Virus record (IMG/VR): IMGVR_UViG_3300020170_000012
Span: 1-64,000 of that record
Length of the DNA: 64,000 bases
Strand: one strand, 5' to 3'
DNA from: a virus
Shown: positions 55,802-62,536 of the stretch, one piece after another
Layout: each line of letters opens with the position of its first letter
Position numbering within the stretch: position 1 is the first letter of the stretch
The notes under the pieces: generated by a model
Told to the model about the DNA's origin: nothing
Seen by the model: the letters and a program-made list of their open reading frames with translations, nothing else
The model's database searches: none
Position numbers and translations under genes: made by a program

Positions 55802-56464
55802 GTGGTCAATCAGATTGCACCGTTTGGCGTTCAAGACTTGACCCGGCGCGAGGGGGCGTCGCCGCAGTTTGGTCTGTCCCGGGCCTTCATTTCATCGTCT
55901 GACCCGACACCGATTTTCAGCGGCGATCTGGTGCAATTGCTTGGTTCCGCGCCGGCCAGCGGCGGATTCGGCCCCTACATAACGCAGGCATCGTCTGGCT
56001 TGCTGTCCGGGAACAGCTTCTATCAAGGCGTTTTCCGCGGCTGCGAGTTCCTCAATCTTGCCGTTGGCAGAGTCGTGTGGTCGCCATTCTGGCCCGGCGC
56101 CAGCGTCGGCGGCCCCAGCTCTCAGGCCGATCCTGTCGCCTACTTCGTGGCTGATCCCGATCTTCAATTGATCGCTCAAGCGACGTCTGCTGCCGTTATC
56201 GGTTCCAGCAACATCGGCCAGAACATCAATGTGACGGCCACCTCGTCGCTCGGCAACACCATCAGCGGACAATCGGTCATCGCGTTGACGTCGAGCGCGA
56301 TTACGTCCAGCGCAGCACAACCTCTCAGGTTGATCGATTTCTATTCGAACTATGCGCCGCCCGGCGGTTTCGTGAACGGCACCGACAACACCGTTTCTGG
56401 ACAAATCATGGTCGTGGGTTTGAACAACATCATGGCCAACAACACGTTCGGATCGTCGCTGTAA
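55802..56464 (+). CDS. Capsid-associated (head decoration-like) protein
   Basis: A 220-residue protein from GTG 55802, directly before the major capsid gene. Beta-rich: SGDLVQLLGSAPASGGFGPY, GVFRGCEFLNLAVGRVVWSP, DPVAYFVADPDLQLIAQ and IGQNINVTATSSLGNTISGQ. This is the recurrent layout of small capsid-stabilising proteins that precede the coat gene in podovirus-like phages. Role inferred from position and composition. Confidence 0.6.
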   Translation: MVNQIAPFGVQDLTRREGASPQFGLSRAFISSSDPTPIFSGDLVQLLGSAPASGGFGPYITQASSGLLSGNSFYQGVFRGCEFLNLAVGRVVWSPFWPGASVGGPSSQADPVAYFVADPDLQLIAQATSAAVIGSSNIGQNINVTATSSLGNTISGQSVIALTSSAITSSAAQPLRLIDFYSNYAPPGGFVNGTDNTVSGQIMVVGLNNIMANNTFGSSL

Positions 56465-56475
56465 GGAGCTAATCC

Positions 56476-57393
56476 ATGCCTATTGCACTACCGGCAATCC
56501 GCGATTTGCTCCTGCCGGGGCTGTGGGGGATATCTGGTCGATATCCCATGATCGAGCGGCAGTGGACCGGCATTTATCGACAGACCGAGTCCGAGATGGC
56601 GCTCGAACGGCGCGCGGCCATGCGGTACATGGGCTACGCCCAGCTCAAGCAGGAAGGCGGGCCTACTGCTTTCGACAACCGCGCTGGGCAGCGCTTCATC
56701 TACAATGCCGAGCACTTCGAAATCGGCCTCGGCTACGCGATCACTCGCAAAGCGATTGATGATAACCTCTACAAAGCTGAGTTCGGGCCGAGCAACGACG
56801 GCCTCATGGAATCCTTCAAGGAGACCGAGGAAGTCTACGCCGCCAACGTCATCAATCTGGCGAACGTCTTCAACCCGACCGTCCTTGGTGACGGCGTCTC
56901 GTTGATCAGCGCGACCGGTCATCCGATCGACGGCGCCCTCATCGCCAACCAGCCGAGCCCGGACGTCGATCTCAACGAGACGTCCCTTCTCAATGCCTGT
57001 ATTCAAATACGATCGACTTGGAAGGACAACGCTGGCCTCAAAATCCACGCGCGCGGTCGCAAGCTGATCGTGCCACCGAACCTCGAACCGATCGCCGTTC
57101 GCCTGTTCCGTTCGGAGCTGCGTGTCGGCACCGGCAACAACGAAGTCAACGCGGTTCTGGGGATGGAGCAGTCCCTCAAGGACGGCTACATGGTGTATGA
57201 TTACCTCACCTCGCCGTTCGCGTGGTTCGTCCTGACGAACATTGACGGTCTGGTATTCTTCCACCGCAAGCACTTCGAGACCGACATGACTGTCGAGTTC
57301 TCGACCGACAACCTGCTGGTTAAAGGATACCAGCGTTACGTGCCGTCGTACTACGAGTGGAGAAGTATCTGGGGTACTTTCCCGCTGAGCTGA
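56476..57393 (+). CDS. Major capsid protein
   Basis: A 305-residue coat protein with AAGGAG before the ATG. HK97-fold-like order: FEIGLGYAITRKAIDDNLY (E-loop/N-arm region), FKETEEVYAANVINLANVF, ISATGHPIDGA, then HARGRKLIVPPNLEPIAVRL (P-domain helix) and YLTSPFAWFVLTNIDGLVFF. The ending (WRSIWGTFPLS) is normal. The L-I-V-P-x-N-L-E-P-x-A sequence is strongly characteristic of phage coat proteins of this class. Likely dominant virion protein. Confidence 0.9.
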   Translation: MPIALPAIRDLLLPGLWGISGRYPMIERQWTGIYRQTESEMALERRAAMRYMGYAQLKQEGGPTAFDNRAGQRFIYNAEHFEIGLGYAITRKAIDDNLYKAEFGPSNDGLMESFKETEEVYAANVINLANVFNPTVLGDGVSLISATGHPIDGALIANQPSPDVDLNETSLLNACIQIRSTWKDNAGLKIHARGRKLIVPPNLEPIAVRLFRSELRVGTGNNEVNAVLGMEQSLKDGYMVYDYLTSPFAWFVLTNIDGLVFFHRKHFETDMTVEFSTDNLLVKGYQRYVPSYYEWRSIWGTFPLS

Positions 57394-57400
57394 GGCAGAC

Positions 57401-57580
57401 ATGAGAATCAGAAAGCACAATAACAAAGGCGGCCAGCCGCCGATGGTCATCAACGGGACCGGGATTGAATCCGGCACCATCCCGCCGACCTTCGAGCAAA
57501 TTCAAACTGGTGCCGGTGCGGCCGGCACGACGGGCGCTGTTCTGGTCAATTTCATTTGGTCGACGCTGATCAACAAGTGA
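57401..57580 (+). CDS. 59-aa hypothetical virion-region protein
   Basis: ATG right after the capsid stop. Reads RIRKHNNKGGQPPMVINGTG, then FEQIQTGAGAAGTTGAVLVN. Gly/Thr-rich. Possibly a small head completion protein. Confidence 0.5.
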   Translation: MRIRKHNNKGGQPPMVINGTGIESGTIPPTFEQIQTGAGAAGTTGAVLVNFIWSTLINK

Positions 57581-57587
57581 GGCGGCT

Positions 57588-57989
57588 ATGAGCACACCGT
57601 GGGCACAAACGACGGTCTTGAGCACTGCGGCGCTGACATCGACGCCCATTGCGCTCGACCCGTTGGCGAAGATGACGGCCGTTCAGATTTCATTTTCATC
57701 GAGCGCGCAAACCGCCTCGATTGTTGTCCAGGCAACGCTCGACACGCCGGCTTTCCAATCCGGTGGCGCTGGCGGTGTTCTCCCACAGCCGCAACCGATC
57801 TGGTCACAGATTGGTCCGAACTCCTCGACTCAGCTTCTTCCGACGTCTTCCAATGGTCTTGTAAACATCGACAACACATTGATGTTTGTTGCGTTGCAGC
57901 CGCTCGCCGGATTGCGCATCAGCTCATCGACAGCACTTGGTGCGGGCCAGACCGTCACCCTCCGCGCCCTCCAATCCCCAGCCGCCTAA
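57588..57989 (+). CDS. Minor structural protein
   Basis: A 133-residue beta-rich protein: PLAKMTAVQISFSSSAQTAS, then IVVQATLDTPAF and NTLMFVALQPLAGLRISSST. This pattern (K-x-x-A-V-Q-I-S-F...V-x-V-Q-A-T-L-D) occurs in small tail- or head-associated phage proteins. Coupled to the capsid operon. Confidence 0.55.
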   Translation: MSTPWAQTTVLSTAALTSTPIALDPLAKMTAVQISFSSSAQTASIVVQATLDTPAFQSGGAGGVLPQPQPIWSQIGPNSSTQLLPTSSNGLVNIDNTLMFVALQPLAGLRISSSTALGAGQTVTLRALQSPAA

Positions 57990-58058
57990 CCGGGCATCCT
58001 GCCCCAAAAAACACCACCGGCCATGTAGCCGAGTAGGCAAACCGAACGGAGATGAGCG

Positions 58059-58691
58059 ATGGCACATCGCCACAAAGCCCACCGGCGCGCAGCCGGCGGC
58101 AACGCCATGAAGGGCCGCGAGTCCTTCGTCACCGCGCCGACCGAGCGCGAAGCCAAGTCAACCAAGGACAAGTTCAAGCATGGGGGCCTGAAGGCTCACG
58201 GTCACAAGTCCAAAGCTCGCGCCGACAAGAAGGCGCGCGGCGGCGCATCCGGATTCGCGAAAGGCGGTGCCTCCGGCTTTGCGCGAGGCGGCGCCACCAA
58301 GAGCCCTTTTAGCTCGGCAGCGAAGGGCAACGACAAGGGGCGCTTCCCGTCGGACGCCGACCGCCATCAGCCGCGCGCGGCAGGCGGCCGGGCATTCAAG
58401 CGCGGCGGCGGTGTGCGTCCAGCCGCCGGCCACAAGCACGAGTACAACTTCGGCGGCCACGGCGGGCTCGGTCATGAGGAAGGGCTCCAGCGCTCCCATC
58501 CGCCAGTCCACCACAAGCACGGCGGGCCGGAGGGCGTCGTAGGTCACGGCTCCAAGCACCATGCCGGCCATGGCGGCCACAAGGCCCACCACCCACACCA
58601 CGACGGCGCGCACCCCGCGCACGGTCATCACAGCCACAAAGCCAAGGGCAAGAAGCACCGTGCCCACGGCGGCAAAGTGGAGGATGACTGA
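58059..58691 (+). CDS. Very basic His/Gly-rich virion protein
   Basis: A 210-residue protein dominated by Lys, Arg, His, Gly and Ala: HRHKAHRRAAGGNAMKGRES, repeated GGASGFAKGGASGFARGGA, and a C-terminal third that is about 40% His (HHAGHGGHKAHHPHHDG). Such histone-like proteins may condense DNA in the head; the His tail could bind metal. A tiny acidic ORF overlaps its end. Confidence 0.55.
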   Translation: MAHRHKAHRRAAGGNAMKGRESFVTAPTEREAKSTKDKFKHGGLKAHGHKSKARADKKARGGASGFAKGGASGFARGGATKSPFSSAAKGNDKGRFPSDADRHQPRAAGGRAFKRGGGVRPAAGHKHEYNFGGHGGLGHEEGLQRSHPPVHHKHGGPEGVVGHGSKHHAGHGGHKAHHPHHDGAHPAHGHHSHKAKGKKHRAHGGKVEDD

Positions 58692-58773
58692 CGGCGAGGA
58701 AACCAAGCACGCCAGCAAGCGCGGCCGTGACGTCGACGACGATGTCGGCGATGAGGAAGATGACGAGGATTAG
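58684..58773 (+). CDS. 29-aa acidic peptide
   Basis: Starts inside the end of the His-rich gene. Reads MTDGEETKHASKRGRDVDDD then VGDEEDDED. Extreme acidity next to an extreme basic protein suggests a charge partner, but it may be a chance ORF. Confidence 0.3.
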   Translation: MTDGEETKHASKRGRDVDDDVGDEEDDED

Positions 58774-58775
58774 CC

Positions 58776-59210
58776 GTGCAGCCGTTTTACCTCACCGCAA
58801 AATCTTCCAGCGTTGCCGCGGCTAATTGGTTCGTTCTCGACGAAAAGCGCGACCCGATGAACACCGGCCTGTCGGTATCCGACCCCAGCGCCGCGGGATG
58901 GGTGCTGTCCGTTACGATGGACGATCCCGTCGGCTATCGCCCAAATCCGCAGCTCAATCCTGGCGCTCCAGGCGGCACCAGTGGCGGCGGTACGGTTGGC
59001 GGCAAGGTCGTGTCGATCTTCGGCTCGTCGCAGGTCGGCGGTTGGGGCAGCTCGACTACGTTCTGCTTCGGCGCCGGCACTGGCGCGGCCATCGGGGGGA
59101 TTTCTCAGCCGGTCTACGCGTTGCAATTGACATCGACTGCCAATGCTGTCGCCGGCACCACGTCATCCGGCATCCCGACCCTCACGATCCTCCAAGCTGG
59201 ACCGCGCTGA
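58776..59210 (+). CDS. Minor structural protein
   Basis: A 144-residue protein from GTG 58776. Beta and Gly-rich: SVAAANWFVLDEKRDPMNTG, AAGWVLSVTMDDP, then repeated S/T/G segments and LTSTANAVAGTTSSGIPTLT. Typical of small structural genes in the capsid operon. Not further assigned. Confidence 0.55.
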   Translation: MQPFYLTAKSSSVAAANWFVLDEKRDPMNTGLSVSDPSAAGWVLSVTMDDPVGYRPNPQLNPGAPGGTSGGGTVGGKVVSIFGSSQVGGWGSSTTFCFGAGTGAAIGGISQPVYALQLTSTANAVAGTTSSGIPTLTILQAGPR

Positions 59211-59220
59211 TATCCATGGT

Positions 59221-59239
59221 ATGGTGATATCCTCACCAT
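59221..59239. promoter_or_regulatory. Palindrome next to a ribosome site
   Basis: ATGGTGA-TATCC-TCACCAT forms a 7-bp hairpin two bases upstream of the AGGA ribosome site of the Rossmann-fold gene. GATATCC also occurs as a direct repeat (59209 and 59226). Operator or translation-control hairpin are both possible. Confidence 0.4.
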
Positions 59240-59250
59240 GAGGATACCCC

Positions 59251-60126
59251 ATGAATCAGCCGTCGTCCCCCAAACTCACCGAGCGCACCACCGACAAGCT
59301 CCTGTCGGGAGCCGCTTACGTCAATCCGATGTCGTTTTCTCCCTCGCCGCATGTTGCCGGCGGTCTTGCGGCCGCCATTCATGCCAATCGCGATCCGCTG
59401 CGGCCTGAGAAAGTGGCCATTTTGGGCACAGCACCATCTTCAAGGTTGCTGGCCCCATTCGGTGATCCGACCTATACGATCTGGGGCTCCTCACCGGGCA
59501 ATATGGGTGATCCGGGCTCGAACCCGGCAGCGCTGCCGCGGCTGCCCGATGCGTGGTTCGAAATCCATACCAATCTCCTTTGGCCGGAGTACATCAGCTA
59601 CGGCGGGCCTTACGTGAAGTGGCTCAACGAGAAAGAGTTCCCGCTGATGGCGATCGACAAGGTGTTGTTCCCGCGGGCGAACATGTTTCCATGGCGCGAG
59701 CTGGTGAAGGAGTTCGGACCCTATTTCTTCACCTCGACGTTTGCCTGGATGGCGGCCTTTGCGATCCACCAGGGCGTCAAGGAGATCGGTTTCTTCGGCG
59801 TCGACATGTCATCGAAGGACGAATATATCCTCCAGCGTCCCGGCGGCCATTACTTCATCACGATGGCCAAGCAGCGCGGCATCAAGATCAACATCCCCTA
59901 CGAGAGCGATCTGGTGCAGCCGCCGCCTCTCTACGGTATTTTCTCCTCCGGTCCGATGGGCCGCAAGCTCGCGGCGCGCCGCGCCGAGGTGCAGGGCCGC
60001 ATCCAGCAGGCGCAGATGCAGATTCAGCAGCTCCAAGGGCAGAACACCTACCTCAACGGTGCGCTGGAAGACATCGACTACTGGGAGAATATCTGGGGCG
60101 GCTCCGGGACTCCGATGGAGGGGTAG
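59251..60126 (+). CDS. Rossmann-fold protein of DUF115/sialyltransferase-like appearance
   Basis: A 291-residue protein. KVAILGTAPSSRLLAPFGDP, then YTIWGSSPGNMGDPG open a Rossmann-like fold; the middle has AWFEIHTNLLWPEYISYGGP, and EIGFFGVDMSSKDEY is the typical second-half strand-turn. It ends with a coiled-coil tail (IQQAQMQIQQLQGQNTYLNG). The G-x-A/G-P-S-S start and F-x-G-V-D-M-S-x-x-x-E-Y motif resemble DUF115 and CstII-like glycosyltransferases that use CMP-sugars, an impression not checked by search. It is followed by a methyltransferase and lies among virion genes, so it might act on, or be part of, the particle. Confidence 0.55.
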   Translation: MNQPSSPKLTERTTDKLLSGAAYVNPMSFSPSPHVAGGLAAAIHANRDPLRPEKVAILGTAPSSRLLAPFGDPTYTIWGSSPGNMGDPGSNPAALPRLPDAWFEIHTNLLWPEYISYGGPYVKWLNEKEFPLMAIDKVLFPRANMFPWRELVKEFGPYFFTSTFAWMAAFAIHQGVKEIGFFGVDMSSKDEYILQRPGGHYFITMAKQRGIKINIPYESDLVQPPPLYGIFSSGPMGRKLAARRAEVQGRIQQAQMQIQQLQGQNTYLNGALEDIDYWENIWGGSGTPMEG

Positions 60127-60129
60127 CTC

Positions 60130-60753
60130 ATGCAGCGTGACACCTTCGTCGAGGGGGAGGGCCAAGCATGGCTCTCCCGCAACCTCCACGATCTCGGCAA
60201 GCGTGATCCGGTTATGGAGGCGATGGAGCGATGGAATCTCGCCCCGCAGTCCATTCTCGAAATCGGTTGTTCTAACGGTTGGCGGGTCGAGCGCCTGATC
60301 GAACGTTACAACTGCAAGGTCAAGGGGATCGATCCAGTGGTCCCCAGGATGCCTCACCCGACCACATTCACCAATCTACACCACGGCCACGCGGCGGCGC
60401 TGTTTCATTACGGCAACGCAGAATTCGATACTGTCATCTATGGGTTCTGCCTCTACCTCTGCGACCCGCAGGACTATCCGTCGATCGTCAAGGAGTGTGA
60501 TCGCGTGCTCGCCGACGGCGGTGATATCATCATCCATGATTTTGTGGTGACGAATATCGGAGACCCTTGGCGGACCCCTTATAAGCACAAGGACGGAGTC
60601 TTTTCGCATCATGTCCAGTTCCAACGCTTGTGGACGGGGTTTCCGCAATATACACAGGTGGCGTGGTCGACGCCCGATAAGGAATTTGGTGATTACGTTG
60701 TTCTTCTCCACAAAGACCTGAACGGCGCCTTCATCGACAAACCCAACCCATAG
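60130..60753 (+). CDS. SAM-dependent methyltransferase
   Basis: A 207-residue class I methyltransferase. Motif I is SILEIGCSNGWRVERL (residues 42-57), then VKGIDPV, FDTVIYGFCLYLCDPQD (motif IV-like) and VLADGGDIIIHDFV. This is the methyltransferase type found in glycan or tail-modification contexts. Four bases after the Rossmann-fold gene. Substrate unknown (sugar, small molecule or protein). Confidence 0.8.
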   Translation: MQRDTFVEGEGQAWLSRNLHDLGKRDPVMEAMERWNLAPQSILEIGCSNGWRVERLIERYNCKVKGIDPVVPRMPHPTTFTNLHHGHAAALFHYGNAEFDTVIYGFCLYLCDPQDYPSIVKECDRVLADGGDIIIHDFVVTNIGDPWRTPYKHKDGVFSHHVQFQRLWTGFPQYTQVAWSTPDKEFGDYVVLLHKDLNGAFIDKPNP

Positions 60754-60762
60754 GAGATATCC

Positions 60763-60933
60763 ATGAGCTTTGCACAGTTGCTCCAGTTTCTTCTCATGAT
60801 TGCGCCGCAGCTCGAACAGGCGATCGAGACTGTGGCTCGCGCCAAGGGTCTGCCGGTGACCCACCCTGACGTCGCCGCTGTCGTCGCCCAGCATCTCACG
60901 CCTGGACAACCTAACGAGCCGTCGCTTTCGTAA
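60763..60933 (+). CDS. 56-aa hypothetical protein
   Basis: AGGAG upstream of the ATG. Reads SFAQLLQFLLMIAPQLEQAI, then VTHPDVAAVVAQHLTPGQ. Helical, possibly membrane-peripheral. Not assigned. Confidence 0.5.
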   Translation: MSFAQLLQFLLMIAPQLEQAIETVARAKGLPVTHPDVAAVVAQHLTPGQPNEPSLS

Positions 60934-60940
60934 GGCGACC

Positions 60941-61300
60941 ATGCCGGTCAATTATTCCCAGGCCACCATCAACGCACGCCTCAACGACGTCATTGCGCAG
61001 ATTGGCGGCACTGGGAATCTTGTTTTTTCTGATGCCGGTGGCGCCGTCCTGGTGTCGATTCCGCTGGCCTCTGGTGTTGGCATCGTGTCTTCAGGCGTGC
61101 TAGACTTTACGACGCCAGTGACAGGAATAGCCGTTCTTGGCGGCGTTCCCACGCAAGCAAAAATTACCTCCGGATCAAGCACTGTCATCAGCGGCTTGAC
61201 GGTGAGTTCTGGGGCCGGGTCGGACATCTTTCTGGCCCCCTTGCCGATCATAGTCGGGCAGGCGGTGACATTGAGCCTGGGGACCATCGTCGGTAGGTAG
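60941..61300 (+). CDS. Phage structural protein
   Basis: A 119-residue beta protein: MPVNYSQATINARLNDVIAQ, then VFSDAGGAVLVSIPLASGVG and LTVSSGAGSDIFLAPLPIIV. The A-T-I-N-A-R-L-x-x-V-I start and ...L-x-x-P-x-x-V-x-G-Q-x-V end recur in small structural proteins. Likely virion-associated. Confidence 0.55.
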   Translation: MPVNYSQATINARLNDVIAQIGGTGNLVFSDAGGAVLVSIPLASGVGIVSSGVLDFTTPVTGIAVLGGVPTQAKITSGSSTVISGLTVSSGAGSDIFLAPLPIIVGQAVTLSLGTIVGR

Positions 61301-61320
61301 GCGAAGCCTAGGAGGCTGTC

Positions 61321-61863
61321 GTGGGTCTTTACTCGATTTCCAACGGGTCATCGTCGGCCCTGCCTATCCAGCAAGCTATCGCAGCGGCCTACAAGACTCA
61401 GTTCGCGGTTGGAAACTCTACCGCGGCAATTCCGACGATCGGTGCCGGCTCACTGGTACGCAGCAAGATTTACGATCTGCTCATTGGAACTGTCGCTACG
61501 CCTGGAGACACCACAATCGAAAATGATATCGTCCGGGCGACGCTCGGCAGCACCCCGGCCGGGACGACTTCGATATCGAGTCTTTCGTCCACCTTCATGC
61601 TCGAACCCGGGCAATTGGGGTTCGTAGCTTATGCCTCCCTGAATTCGACTGCAGAGGTTGGCATAGGCGCCCTACTTGGCGAGCCGTTTTATTTTCCGCT
61701 CAATCAGCGTGCCAGCTATCGATGGGTCTGTAATCCAGGATCGGAAATCGTCATCGCGGCAGTGTCGTCGGGAACCGGCAACAATGGGGTGGCGATGCGG
61801 TCACGATCCGCGGCATACACCGGCACCATGGGCATTACCGGCTTTGTCAACGAAGGTTCGTGA
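61321..61863 (+). CDS. Phage structural protein
   Basis: A 180-residue protein from GTG 61321. Beta-rich with SNGSSSALPIQQAIAAAYKT, YDLLIGTVATPGDTTIE, FMLEPGQLGFVAYASLN and NQRASYRWVCNPGSEIVIAA. The Q-R-A-S-x-R-W-V-x-x-P-G segment is recurrent in phage minor virion proteins. Structural role inferred. Confidence 0.6.
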   Translation: MGLYSISNGSSSALPIQQAIAAAYKTQFAVGNSTAAIPTIGAGSLVRSKIYDLLIGTVATPGDTTIENDIVRATLGSTPAGTTSISSLSSTFMLEPGQLGFVAYASLNSTAEVGIGALLGEPFYFPLNQRASYRWVCNPGSEIVIAAVSSGTGNNGVAMRSRSAAYTGTMGITGFVNEGS

Positions 61864-61869
61864 TGCGTC

Positions 61870-62214
61870 ATGAGAAACCCTCACGGATACGCAACAGTCG
61901 TCAGCGACGGAAAGTGGTTTGCTAACGGTATCGATCACTGGAGATGCGAGGAGATTCCGAGCGGAACTTGGGAATCCGATACGGTTACCTGCGGACACTT
62001 CGTGGACTCTCCGGAGTACACAGGACCGTGCAGCCGCATCATCCATATCAAACCCAAGATGGACCCGGCCGACATGGGCGGTTTGTGCAAGCAGTGCATG
62101 AAATGGATTTGTCCGAGCTGCGTAGGTCGGGGTTGCACGCCGCTGGAGAAGGGGATCGAGGCGTGGGAAAGGAGACAGGCGGCTCTGAGATCGTATGTTG
62201 CCGCCGGGTCATGA
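61870..62214 (+). CDS. Cys/His zinc-binding phage protein
   Basis: A 114-residue protein: TCGHFVDSPEYTGPCS, PADMGGLCKQCMKWICPSCV and GRGCTPLEKGIEAWERRQAA. The Cys/His clusters suggest two zinc sites. The P-x-D-x-G-G-x-C...C-x-C-x-x-C...C-x-P-x-E-K motif is recalled from other phage structural operons. Function unknown. Confidence 0.65.
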   Translation: MRNPHGYATVVSDGKWFANGIDHWRCEEIPSGTWESDTVTCGHFVDSPEYTGPCSRIIHIKPKMDPADMGGLCKQCMKWICPSCVGRGCTPLEKGIEAWERRQAALRSYVAAGS

Positions 62215-62233
62215 TCTCTGAAGCGCTCATGAA

Positions 62234-62536
62234 ATGGCCGCCGCGACCAAACTTCTTGCAAAATCCGAGGTTGGAGTCGCAGTTCTAAATTACGACGATG
62301 CGACACTGTTGGCCTCCGGTGTGACTATCGCTAATATCGGGGCAACTTCAGCGATCACATTTTGGATCGTCGTCTCTGGCATCACTTCGTTTCGCACCGT
62401 GATTCCAGGTCAGACCGCCGTTCTCACCTTTGCATTGCCGTTGGTTGTTACCATTAACGGTCTTGGGCTGGTGGTGGCGGGAGTAACTGCTTACGGAATT
62501 GGAGTTGGAGTCGATACAGCCGCATTGGGTGGCTGA
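62234..62536 (+). CDS. 100-aa beta-rich phage protein
   Basis: Reads LLAKSEVGVAVLNYDDATLL, then FWIVVSGITSFRTVIPGQTA and LGLVVAGVTAYGIGVGVDTA. Hydrophobic beta protein with no clear signal. Its TGA overlaps the next ATG. Confidence 0.5.
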   Translation: MAAATKLLAKSEVGVAVLNYDDATLLASGVTIANIGATSAITFWIVVSGITSFRTVIPGQTAVLTFALPLVVTINGLGLVVAGVTAYGIGVGVDTAALGG

